Shown here: one piece after another, positions 31,741 through 44,600 of the stretch
Layout of the letters: every line of letters begins with the position of its first letter
How positions within the stretch are numbered: the first letter of the stretch is position 1
The notes under the pieces: generated by a model
Seen by the model: only the letters and a program-made list of their open reading frames with translations
Database searches by the model: none
What the model was told of the DNA's origin: nothing
Origin: Sabellastarte sp. h YS-2021
Lineage: Eukaryota > Annelida > Polychaeta > Sabellida > Sabellidae
Assembly (NCBI GenBank): GCA_964017235.1
Contig: OZ024927.1
Span: 26,369,160-26,433,159 of the forward strand
DNA: 64,000 bases
Direction of reading: 5' to 3'
Made by a program: the position numbers and the translations under genes

Positions 31741-34700
31741 TATTTTATTGTGAGAATAACAAATACATTTCTTATTCCATTAAAATGAAGAATAGTGAAC
31801 AATTAACTCAGAAATGTTTAGTTTATATTATGGTACAAACTTCATTAGAATTCCCATAATTTTCCTACAAAAATAGTTTTACAGGTCAACTTCAAGGTCT
31901 TTAAAAACTTAACACTATATACCAACAATATCTTAATTAAGCCACAATTATCTACAGAAACTGTTTGTCACATTAGTATTTAATTTAAGCATAATCTTTT
32001 AAAAATACAAAAAAATATTCTTTCAAATCACTTGGAAAACAATAACAAAACTATACATAACATCTACTTTTAATAATATGTACAGACAGCAGGATCTTAT
32101 CTTGAGTTCCACATTAAAATTAATTGACCCTAAAGAACATTTGTGCACTGAAAAACATTTATACATATTTGAATACAGAAAGAATATTGCACAAATGGTG
32201 CAAAAACATCATCTTTTATGATGAGGAGGAAACATTTTTTTTAAAAATAAAACATTAAGCACCGACATTCAAATTTCACATTTAGTTCCTCATGGCCAAA
32301 ACAAAGATTTGTTATTTGAAATGAATCACTGTTGGAAAATTGTCAAAGAAATCTCATCTTCAAATGCATTAGCTACAAATTAGACAAAGTACACGAATGC
32401 CTCGGTTTTTCACTGTGAATGGCATTCTGACACAAGTAAGTTTGTGGATTTAAATAAATAGAACACACAAAATGCATGGGATTTCTGCTGGTAAACTTCA
32501 GCCACTATACCATTATATTAACTGAAAACATGTTAAATGCAGTATTTAAATAATGTACACTTGCACTGAAACATGAATAAAATTGGCCATGTGATCTTGT
32601 TAACTATCTGGATTTGAAAATTTTTGATGACACACAAATTTCTGGCAAATTGAGACACTGACCTTAGTTAGGGACACCATTTCAACACAAGAATACAACA
32701 TAAGATCATCACAAGAATCTATCTACTATCTGATTCCCCACAGGAAATCCACTTATTTTATGAACTTTCAGTTTTTGAGTTACCAAGAACTTGCAACAAT
32801 TGTGTTCACAGTGTTTGTCTTCATAATTTTTATCAATTGCGTCTCTCGAGTATTCTATTATTCATTAAGTTATTAACTAAATAAAAGAGAGCCCTCACTG
32901 TGTCACTATTACCTATTTCGACCCTTGGTTTTCATGGATCTCGAGTCAGTTACCCAGTAATACAGAAGTCATTATAATTCAACATCCCATGAATTGATAA
33001 GGTTATTCAATTACACAACCACAGCAAATTTAACCGAATTACAGGCTTGGAATCTATTTTATTCAATACTCCTATATGCGTTTCACATTTTAAATCAATT
33101 CACTTTGTTACTTCTAAGTTTTTCAATATTTTAAAGGGATCTTAAAGATTTCCTCTATACTCCATATTTGGGCTTATAAAAACCAACAACAAAAAAAAAC
33201 CCCAGGAAATCTAGAACACACACATAAAATCTTTTAGAATGAAATGAATTACAAACATCTTGCAACTACAAAAATAATAAATTACATCATCATTTTAATG
33301 TTTAAATATACAGAATGTGATATTTTTCTACCATGACTTGCCTAGATATCTACACAAAAACAAAAGAAACCATAATAATAATGGCCAACAAAAAATAAAT
33401 AAAGCTATGATGTTATTTTACAATCCTAACTAACACACACAAAAATAATCAGAAATGAAAAGACCACACAGGAGTTGTGTCCTGGGAGCAATTTTACTTT
33501 ACCGGTACGAGTTCCACCACATTGGATAATTACAAGAAACTTTTTTAAAATTAAAAATTAAATTAACAGAGTTATAATTGGGGGCAAGCCCCCAACCCTC
33601 ATAAATAATATGGATGTGTATTTGAAACAAAATAAAAAGATTAAATTGTTAAAATATAGAATTTATATCATCGTCCAAATCTCGTACCGGTAAAGTAAAA
33701 ACTACCAGTGTCCTGCAAACTCTAACCCAATATTTCAAGATTTTCTCCATATCATTACTGATGATACCAAATATGCTATGAAATGCAAAGAATTGGGTCA
33801 ATTGCCAAGTTGTCATGCCTTATGTTGTCTGTTTAATGTTTTATAAAAATTCCTAAACGACACACAAATGTAACACTTCGTAAAAAAGTTTGTTCTTAAA
33901 CATCTCATAAAGTGATTAATATGCGACTGTCATTTCACGCTTGAGGCAAAAGCACTTAGTGTACCATACTTTTCCATGCCAGTTTTTTTTTTCTTGACAA
34001 GTAAAAGAATAAAATGACAATTTTTATGTCAATTTTTATTTGAAAATAGTGAAAACCGTCAACATTCTTTACTTGATTCCATAGTATAAAGAACTTAATA
34101 ATCTACTCTGTAACGGGTATTATAGTACTTACTATCGGCCTTATTCTGTACCAACATGTTTTAACTCTTACTGCTTCAACTGTAATGCCAACAGGAAAAT
34201 ACACAATACATCTACACAACAAATCACAAGATCCTACTGCAACATGCCATTAGTACTTTCCACACGTTGCCATCGGGTGGACCAGAGCCCAAGGTTAAGT
34301 GTGCTCACCACAACACTGAGGCCCACCAATCAGATGCCAGCATATAAAGACATCACGAGCCATGTACTTGACGAAATGATGAAAAGACTGTATTGAACAA
34401 CAACACAACTACACAGAAAATATATGAAGAACTGGAAAATATCACTGCGAAAGACATACAAAACAATCTGCTAACTCCCTTGGAAAGTTCATAATTTAAG
34501 GGCAAGAATAATAAGACAAAAATTGGTAACTGGCATCACTGGTGGAGATATTAACGGTGTTCTCCCACACACTGAGAATATAAATTAATTTTTAATATAA
34601 CACCTAAAAACCATATAAATGCAAGAATAAATAATAGGTGCTGGAACAATACAATATTGAGTTAAAAACTTATATAAAACACTTTGACTAACTGCTTTTG

Positions 34701-35500
34701 AAAAAAAACAAAAAACACTGCCAGTCACTGCTATCACATATTACACAGTTATATTACTTGTAACCTTTACAGTGGACTTTCTCTCACAAGCAAACTAGTT
34801 TTATATCCTAGTATCACAATGATTTGGGTCACCCCGTCATACTGTTTTACACACAGGCGATGACCACTATAATCCTACTGTGAATTTATTCCGGCAGGTT
34901 TGCTCCTCTATTTTGATGAATAATTCTCCTTTTAGACTGAGGTTACGTCCGTTGAATTTTCTCCAATGCAGTACACATCTGAAAACATCCATTTTGCACT
35001 ATTGACACAACATAGGCGCTTCTCATTACTGAAAAAATTATAGTTTCAAATTAAGTGTAACGGTTGGTATAAATTTGTGACTGCTTAATTATGTTTCTGT
35101 ACTTCTATTAATCCAGTGCTGTTTCTGTCAATATGAACAGCCTTTGTTTGAGTAGAAGCATTTTGAATATTCCGTCTGAAAGGGACTGGTTCTGGCTTAT
35201 ATTTAACTATTTTTATATGTTTATACATTTTTGTACACACAGGCATTGTTTTCTCCTAGTTTTGTGAGGCATGTATTTTTCCTTTTTTATTAGTTTTGTT
35301 TCACTTTGCAATCAATTCTAATTATTGTTATAAGATATCTTTGCACCTTTCTCTCCAATTACTGCTTCATTTCCTCATCATTTCAATCATGGTTGTCATA
35401 TTGTGTAATTCTTACAGAGAGAAGGATTCTGTACGAAGGTGTATTATTTTCCCAGTGTTTTTCAGAAGATATTTGTGTGTGAACATATTTCTATTTCCCA
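31741..35500 (-). other. ARID2: probable ARID2 3' UTR and downstream DNA
   Basis: There is no coding signal for 3.7 kb after the ARID2 stop codon. AATAAA signals on the minus strand (TTTATT as read on the plus strand) occur near 35285, 34035 and 31743, and any could end the transcript. Vertebrate ARID2 has a long 3' UTR, so the far one is possible, but the extent cannot be fixed from sequence alone. Confidence 0.35.
33492..33700. mobile_element. 209-bp MITE with 20-bp perfect terminal inverted repeats
   Basis: Left end TTTTACTTTACCGGTACGAG (33492-33511); right end (33681-33700) is its exact reverse complement. A small inner palindrome, GGGGGCAAGCCCCC, lies inside. Superfamily undetermined; no clear target duplication. 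It may lie in the ARID2 3' UTR. Confidence 0.8.
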
Positions 35501-35627
35501 CTAGTTTTTAGTTGTAGTCGCCATGTAGTGTTTGTGTAACTCGTACAGACAATTGGAGACCGCGGCTGAGGATTCCACAGGACTGAGTGCCACATACGCT
35601 AGCTGGTGTTCATACTTCTTCAGCTCG
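35501..35627 (-). CDS. ARID2: ARID2 last coding exon and stop
   Basis: Encodes [42 protein letters not shown], then TAG at 35503-35501. Matches the vertebrate end [27 protein letters not shown]. Confidence 0.94.
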
Positions 35628-38600
35628 CTGAAACATAATGAAACATCACTGGATTTTGTCAAAACAATGTAACAAGGCAATATTGTTTTTGCAAGTCTGA
35701 TTATTTAATAGGACAAATTTCTCTTACGAATTGAAAGAATATAACTGAAATCAACTGAAGCTCTATATAAAGCATTGAAGCATAATCGTCCAAAGGTCAC
35801 ACAGTTCCTTTATTAACACGTCACTGTGTCGATTTGTATATAGAATTTTACTCTTTACATGTGTTAATTCTACTCTCCTGCAAACATGGTTGTAAATGTA
35901 AAACAAATCTATCAGTTTAATGAATGTATTTTACAATGTAACATTGGTAACATTAACATAATGTGCAAGCTATACAATATTATTTCTCTATGTTCCAATT
36001 TGGGAAAGTGTTTACATAACATTCATTAGTAACCCCCACAATAACTGTGGCACAAATCTGAATCAACGCCGCACTGTTAATTGCAAAAGGCTGTTGAATT
36101 AATCACACAGTACCACTCACCTTCTGCCCAGTGCCGAGTATCTAGCCAGGTTCCTGAGAATCAGAGCCGATGTGAGGCGGATGTGTTTGGTCACCGGACC
36201 TTCCTTCATTTCCTAAACACCATAAATGATGCAATTAAGATTTATATATAGAACCACACATTTAATACCCACAAAGCCATTTCAATAATAACCAATAAGT
36301 CACTTAGACTGTCAACAGAGACACAGATCCCAATCGTGCATTTAAGTTACTAGTACTGGGACTATTAGGATTATGTTGTTCCACAACACGGCCAAAGGTG
36401 ATAAATATATTCACATTCATAAGACCCCGACCTTACATCAAGTTCAACCGGCTTCCTTTTGCTTAACTGAAGTGCAAGAAAGAAGTGTTGACTAGGATAA
36501 CACATTAACAATACAAACATTCAAGTAACTTCAAAGTCTTCGCAGAACTATAAATTATTTTAAAATTTCATTCAGCTCAGTTTTCACCTAAATCAGACAT
36601 CAATAATAACTTAAGAAATTTGTATTTCTATGTGACTCACCGTGAACTCTGTGTAGGGTGGCTTTATGGTGAATCTGCGTATGGCTTGTAGAGCCGCATC
36701 ATCTGGGTACACAGGAGGCGGGGCTGAGGGTTGGATGATTGGCGGTGTATTTCTTGAGGTCAAGGCATTCTGCTGTCTCTTTACTGCAGCCGCTCGAGCA
36801 ATTGGTTCATTCAAGTGCTTCTCCTGAAATAGACACAATGTGGTAAGTAAACGCATGAAACTGACATTTCAAACAAGTCATTTAATTGCTGATAGTGTTG
36901 TTAGCTTACATGTAATATTATGTTACTGCAAAATTTCACACTGGAGCATTCTGGAGAGTTATGCATTTACTTTATTGGTTACAGTAGAAGAAAGCAAATG
37001 ATGGTTTTGGAACTCACAATTGTAATCTTTTTGCCCCTATAACAGAGATACTGAGTGTTCCTACTGGTTAATGTGAGGGGTGGGAATTAATCTTACCACC
37101 AGAATTCCCACCTGCTTTTATTTAACTGGTTTAGTCTGCTAGGTATATATTTTATTTAATGATTACTGCAGTGGGTAGCTTTTGCTTTAAGGTTCAGGGC
37201 TGCCACAAAATTTGTTTATTCTTGTGGTAGGGTACTGTTTCTACAGATAAATCAACTATATCTATGAGTTTTTTTTCTGGAAAATGAACAAAAATTGATC
37301 CACTTTCAAATGTTTCAAGAAACAATCTGGAAACTGGCAATGGATTGGCAAGAGTCTTCTTAATGGTACTTTCAAAATAATCAAACATTCTATTTTTAAT
37401 GAATACTGTTTAACTCCGATATAGTTTTTCACACTTGTCACTACAAGCCAATTTAGTGTTACCTGGATGTGGGTGATGAGTGACCACTTCTGTCGAATAA
37501 GCTGGTCACATCCAGTCCAGTGACACAAACCCTTGTCAGAGCGCATATCCAGGTGCGTTCTGTTTACATGGATAGTGAATGACTTGAACAGCTCAAACGC
37601 CCTGCAAGTCAAAAATATGCAGTGTAATTTATATGAAAGTAATTATCTTTTGAATTCTAAGGATTGTTATAGCTACCAACATAGCACTTTGTTAGATTTT
37701 TAAACATTCATAGACCTTTAAAATCACTGGACTTCTGTCCTATTCCCTGTATAACCTGACACAGTACCTGGAGCAAATCTCATGCCCTGAAACTTGCAAA
37801 TTTAATAAGTAAATTAAATTTTTATAAGTTAATACCCTATCCAATGGACAATTGCTTTACTGGTCGGCGCGACCGGTCCCGCCAAACGTCAGAAAAAGAC
37901 GTCCTGTATATACGACCGGCAGGACCGGTCACAGAGTGTGCATTCGCTAGGTGGCGCATCGTACTTCATTTCCTGTTTACCTATTGACGTCATAGCATCT
38001 TTTTCGTGTCTAATCCTAGTAAGACCCCTAGTAAGCTGATAGCGGGGCCGGTTGGGTGGGCCTTGCCTGTCCATTGGATAGGGTATTAACTTATAAAAAT
38101 TTAATTTACTTATTAAATTTGCAATTTTATTGCGTTAATACATCCTATCCAATGGACAATTGCTGAATAACTACCGCTTGGTAGGCGGGTAAGCAGCTAG
38201 GAACTTATGTGAACTCATAACAACAAATTTGAACAGGCCCATTTGACCTAGGGTCAGAGAACCCTGAAAGGTCAGGGTCGGCCACTAACTCACCGGTTAA
38301 CCGGGAGCCTACCGACGTTGCCCCCCCCCCCCTTTTTCTTTCCTTCCAGAGATGGTCTGAGAAGGGAAAGATACAGAGAGAGAGGGGCTGAGTTCAGTCC
38401 CAGAAGAAATAAACTAAGAAGAAATAAGCAAGTCACAGGTTTTTTGTTTTTTTTTGTTTTTTTTTTTTGTGAAAATATATGTATACTGAACATATTTACA
38501 TTATGTACATATCTAACATATTTACAATATGTACATATTTACATATATACAACATCCCCTCACTTCTGGGCCTGGTGGTGCACCTGCTGGGCAGCCACTA

Positions 38601-41600
38601 CAGGTCCCAGGTGGAAAAGCTCTGAGTCAGCCCAGGCAACATCCTTCAAATAGAATTGGGTGAAGGTGTTGTGAGATTTCCAGTGGCAGGCTGACAAGAT
38701 CTGATCTAAGGAGATCCCTGATTGGAAAGCCTTAGAAGCAGCAAAGGCCCTAACATCATGGGCTTTAACCTGATGTAAGGTGAGGGCCTCCTGGTCAGAG
38801 AGCTCATAGCACAGAACCACAGTCTGTTTGATCCATGAGGAGATGGTGGCAGGTGAGATGTCTTTATCAAAACCCTTCTTGAAGGAGACAAAGACTAACT
38901 CCTTATTCTGCCTGAGGTCTGCAGTCCTGTCCAAGTAGTAGCGCAGGGCTCTAACTGGACATAGGGACCTGTCACCCTTGAGTGACCTATCCAGAGATGG
39001 TGCCAGGGCTGGGATGACCACTGGCGCCACACTATCTGGACCTTCCTTAGCCTGCTGGTTCTTGGATAGGAAGCTGGGTGAGGGGTACAAAGACACCTTA
39101 GACCAGTCTGACTGGTGTCTGATGTTCTTATGTAACCAAGCATGGATCTCACTCCTGCGTTTACCTGAACCCAAAGCCAGCAAGAAAACAGTCTTGAAAG
39201 TCAAATGTTTCAAGGACTCTTTCAGGGGTTCAAAAGGAGCCTTTGTGAGCTGATGTAAAACCAGTGAAAGGTTCCAGGAGGGGATGCCCCTCCTGCCCTT
39301 AGGTCTGTCTCTATGGAAACTATCCAGGAGACGAGTGAGATTCTCATCTTTGCTGACATTAATGGTGGAATTGCCCAGTTTGTCAGCAATGGCGGATCTG
39401 TAGCCATCAATAGTGCCTGGTTGTAACTTCTTGTCCTGAAACAAGTGCAGGAGGAAGTCAGCAATGGCTTTCAGAGGTGGTGCCCTGAAGTCCACCTGAT
39501 TACTGAGGCACCACTTTGTAAAAATGGTCCACTTTGCCTCATAGACAGATCTGGTTGATCTTCTTTGAGGAGCCTCAATTTGTGCTGCCACTGCCTCAGA
39601 GAAGCCTTGCTCCTTGATTGCTGAGGCTCTAGGAGCCAGGCATGTAGGTTCAGATTTGACAGGTTCCTGTGAAAGACCTGGTTGAATGGCTGAGACACTA
39701 GGTTGGGTATGCTGGGCAGACACAGTGGGATCTGGCTTGACATTGCTACCAGGTCCCAAAACCAGGGCATGTTGGGCCACCCTGGGGCAATCAGGATTAT
39801 TCTGTTGCAGGGGTAGTCCTGGAGCTTCTCCACCACTTTGCCCAAGATGGCTGCCGGTGGGAAGGCGTATGGGTCCAGGTCCTCCCAGGAGAGACTGAGT
39901 GCATCCACTGCCCAAGCCTGGGGGTCTGGCACCGGTGACACAAACTGTGGCAGTTTGTTGTTGAATCTGGTGGCAAACAGGTCCACTTGTGGCTGGTGCC
40001 ACCTTGAGCATACAGCTTGGAACACTGCTGGATGAAGTGACCACTCTGTTTGAATGGTCTGGCCAAGTCTGGATAGCTTGTCTGCTATCACGTTCAGCCG
40101 GCCAGGGATGTGACGTGCCCTGAGGGTTACCTGCTGTCTGGTGCACCAGGACAGGATTCTCCACAGTAGGGCACACAGTGACCCAGACTTCATCCCCCCT
40201 TCTTTGTTGATATAGGCAACCACTGTTGTGTTGTCTGTAGCTATCAACACTGTCTTGTTGCAGACCAGGGTTCGAAACTCCTTTAGAGCTAGAAAAACTG
40301 CTTTTAGCTCTAAGTGGTTTATGTGTAACTTGCTCTCTGGAAGGGACCAAGTTCCCCTTGCAGTGTGGTCGTCCAAGTGAGCGCCCCACCCTTCGTTTGA
40401 TGCATCTGTAAAGATCTGCAGAGCATGTTTTAGAGGGTGTAATGGTTGACCTAGTAGCACATTGCTTTCCTCCAGCCACCACCTTAGATGGGGGTGGAGG
40501 GACTTGGGGACCGGGATCACCTTTTCCAGTGATTCTGGGACCCTCCAATTGTTTTTCAAGTGCCACTGTATGGGTCTCATGTGGAGTCGCCCTAAGTGGA
40601 CTTGTTTTTCTGTTGCTGTGAGGAGACCTATGAGGGACATGAATTTCCGGACCGGACATACCGGATCCGACATCATTGATCTGATCTTGTCTGTCAAGGC
40701 CTACCAACGTTCTTCTGTTGGTCTGACCTTGCCCTCTTTCAGGTCGAACTGGTAACCTACGAAGTTGAAGACCTGTTTGGGTGCCAGTTCTGACTTTTCC
40801 TTGTTCACCAGCCACCCTAGTTCCTGACAAAGTGTGACCAGGGTTTGAGTATGCTGGAGACAGGTATGGAGGGTAGAGGCTCTCACCAGCCAGTCGTCTA
40901 GGTACTGGTGGATCCTTATACCCTTCTGAAGGGCCATGAGTTTGACCTCTTTGGCCACCACTGTGAACTCCATGGGAGCTGTGGAAGGCCAAAGGGAAGG
41001 GCTTTGAACTGATAGGACCGACCCTGAAGGTGAAAACGCATGTACTTCCTGGACTGACTGTGAATGGGTATATGGAAGTATGCATCTTTGAAATCTATGG
41101 ATGTGACCCACTCCCCTACTTGGAGGGAGGTTCTTATGGTCTCTGGGGTCTCCATCTTGAACGACCCTGTGTTTAAAAAGGTGTTCAAGGTGCTCAGGTC
41201 TAGGATGGGTCTCCACCGGTTGTTGGGTTTGGGTACCAAAAATAGCCGGTTGTAAAACCCCAATGAATTTGGATTGTCCACCGGTTCGACTGCATTTTTG
41301 TTTATCAGCTGATACAGTGCCTCTATAAGGAAGGACTGTTTGGTTGGATTGTGGTAGTTGCTTATTACAGTCGGTGACCTTGTCAAGTGGGGTCTGAACC
41401 GGAAGGGGAGAGTGTAACCCTCCCTCAGTATGTTTACCACTTTTGGACTTGAACCCAGGGTTTCCCATTTCTGCCAACACTGGTTTAACCTCGCCCCTAC
41501 AGGGGGATCTAAAACAGCATGTTGGGCATTGGTGACAAGCTTTACAGCAGGTAAGTGACCTACACAAGAAACATCTTTCACATATTTTATTTCTGTGTAC

Positions 41601-44600
41601 AATTGACATATATTGGGATTTACACCTTTCCTTTGTGGCAACCCGGTGACAATATGAGCATTTGCAACATGAGAGTCTACATTTAAAGTCAATTTGCTGT
41701 TCTTCTGATCTGTCACTGGTGGTGGGTTCAAACCCTCCATCTTGTCGGATACAATTACAGAGTCCTGCAATCCGACCACATTTGAAACACAATAATTGTC
41801 ATTTATGCTTCTTAAACCCTTTGGCCGGCTTCTGGTTGAAGTTTGAGGCTTTACCCCCACCTTTCTGACCAGTTTGCCGGTCTCTGATTTGTTTCCAAAC
41901 CGGTGCAGTGGGTTTCCGGTCCGGGTGGTGTGAAGGTTTAGTACTGGAGGGAACGTACGGATGAAAACGTCCGGGTTTCCTCTGTGTGTTACCCATAGAA
42001 CGCCTCTCCTCACTACGGGAAATCTCATCTTCTGCCTTGACCAGTAAGCTGTCTGGGAACAGTGAGAGTAAGTGGACTGGAGATGTACGTAAGGCAGTTA
42101 AGGTGTCAGGTTTGACTCCACCACGGAAAAACTCCAGATAGCTATCCCGACGTGCCAGAGTGAGGTTGGCCATGCTGATGAAAACTCCCTCTGAGAGATC
42201 CTGCATGGTGCGCTGCATAGCTTGGGAAATTGACCGGTTAAAGGACCAGATATTCAAGTTCTTCAATAGCTTGCTGTGTTCTCTCAGCACTCTTGCCCTT
42301 TGATGAATCTGACCGGAGAGACTTCAGCTGGGTAACCATTGAGTCCTGTACTTTAGTAAGGCATCTAGATAGACCAGCAGCGTGATTACACATCACGGAT
42401 TGCTCCCTGAATGCCTTCTCCCACCTTCGAAGGGTATCTTGGCTGAATGTATGGGAAGCTGGAGCAGAAGGTAAACTTCTTCTTGCGACCCTAGAGAACA
42501 TGCTGTTCAGCTTTGCCGGTTCCGGAGACCAGTGGGATACAGCCTGGGTAGACGCGTCGCCCTTCTTAACTGCTTGCATGTCGTACCACTTGGAAGAACG
42601 TGGAGTCTTTACAAACTGGTCACGTAGCAGTTCACTGGTTTCAGAATTTCTAGCTGGATAACCTTCAGCAATAGTTACATTCAGTTTCTCCAGTTTTTTG
42701 CAAAGCCATTCATCGACCGGCAATTTAACTGACACTTTACCGGTAGTCTTCACTCTAGAACCGGCAAAAGGATTATCACCCATAGAGGCAGCTGAGTTGT
42801 CATAATCAGGGATGTGATGCCAGTTCACGAAACTTCTAACCCCTCTAATAGTTTCCCTGTAATTGGCGTCTTCAGAGAGGTCCTGATCTGTAGCTGTGTC
42901 CGGTAAATCACCCTGGCAGTGAATACTAGCCGGTGATGACGGTTCCCCATCCAACTCAAGCCTCACTATCAGATTGCCTAGCAACGTCAGATTCCTGGCC
43001 AATGGGAGGCGACTGGTTATGCAGCGTAGTTTCAACACCGGCAGGTAGAATCTCAGGACCCGCACCAGGAGCCTGTGTAGGCTGGGTGGCCGTCCCTGCA
43101 CCGGGAACCAGTAAAGGTTGGGTGGCTAACACTGTAGAGGTACCGGGGCCCTGAACAGGGTGGGTAGCACTCTCAACACCATCTCTCTCAGCCTCAGTAC
43201 CGGGAACCCCCAGCGGAGGTTGGGTAGCCGTCAACTGCGTAGCAACGTCACCAGTGCCCTCAGAAGACATAACACTTGTAGAAGCACCCGGATCAAAGAA
43301 AGGGTGTTCTCTGGGCACCACAGAGGCAGAGGTCACCGGTCTCACCGGAACAGCAAAGGATTGGTTAATCAGCATAGCTTCTAGACGTGAAAATCTCCTT
43401 TGGTTTGCTGCTATGCTTCCGTTTACTCGACCTTGGAGAGCCATCTGAACGCTTCTTCTTCTTTGGAGTAGAATCAACAGGGGAGGACTTGTCACAGCTA
43501 ACCCGTCCCAACAGTGTAACTTCTGAAGGGTCCACTAGAGTGGGGGTCGTGCTTGCATTACCTTCAGCCCTCTTCTGCTCAGAACGTTCCTTCCTTTCCT
43601 TGTAGGTCGGAGTTGCTAACTGGTGGATCTGCGCAGGCGTAAAAGACTTACAGATCTGGCAATCCAGCTTTTTAACACAGGGGTCGTCCCCCACCCCCTT
43701 GTCACGACAACGCGCGCATTTCTGGTGGTTGTCGAAAAGGGCCATAACGTGCCCACAAGAACCTCGTTTCTGTCCAGGAGACGACATAATGATCAGTAAC
43801 GTTGTATAAATATACTCCGTACTAATAAAAAACAAGAAACTTGGAAGAGTTCGTTGTAAAAATTCAAAAACGTATCTCTGAAGAAAATCTTCTGCAAACA
43901 GGAAATGAAGTACGATGCGCCACCTAGCGAATGCACACTCTGTGACCGGTCCTGCCGGTAGTATATACAGGACGTCTTTTTCTGACGTTTGGCGGGACCG
44001 GTTGCGCCGACCGGTAAAGCAATTGTCCATTGGATAGGATGTATTAACGCAATAAAAAAATAAATTCAGTGAACTGAACAACTCAACATCAAATGTCATC
44101 TTTCTCACTCTGTAATTCATTTTATTTGGTGTCCTAAATAATAAAACTCAGTGACTTGTACAGCAGCTTAAATAAACACTTTAAACCATACAAATGGGTT
44201 AAATACCCAGAAACATGCATGCCCTATAAGCTTTCTAAAAAATCATTGATACTTTATTCCACACCTTAAGTAAGCTTCCCTTTTCTCCTACTTATATTTC
44301 AAAATAATGTTCACCTTGAGAAAACACTTCTAATATAATTGTGGACATACTTTTACTGTTGTATAAAACTAGACTCAATAGTGACAAATCGTTGAAAGGT
44401 AATAAATGATAAAATGCACTTGCTACTGACCTGTTACACCCGTTCCATTCACAGAGGTAGAGCAATGGTGTGAGTGCAGGCGGCTGGCCCGATACGCCGG
44501 GACTTGACTGGCTACCTTTTCCTGAGTCTGTGCTCTTGCTGCGAGACTTCTTTGGTTTCTTAGGCCGGTCACTCTTCTCTCCTTTCTTGGAGGAGCTACG

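Larger units (their letters stand above)
37794..44057 (-). mobile_element. DIRS1-like retrotransposon, copy D3 (both ends present) in an ARID2 intron
   Basis: Fossil DIRS element of about 6.26 kb lying in the same orientation as ARID2, in the intron that splits the first zinc finger. 5' end TTTTATTGCGTTAATAC (44057), 3' end TTTGCAA (37794). Parts are gag-like (43787 to about 41800), RT/RNase H (about 41500-40020) and recombinase (about 39700-38560), then G-run, internal complementary region and 3' terminal repeat. It is the best preserved of the three copies, with long open stretches in all parts, but is still broken (about three or four breaks). Same subfamily as D2. No methyltransferase part was recognised. 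Confidence 0.92.
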
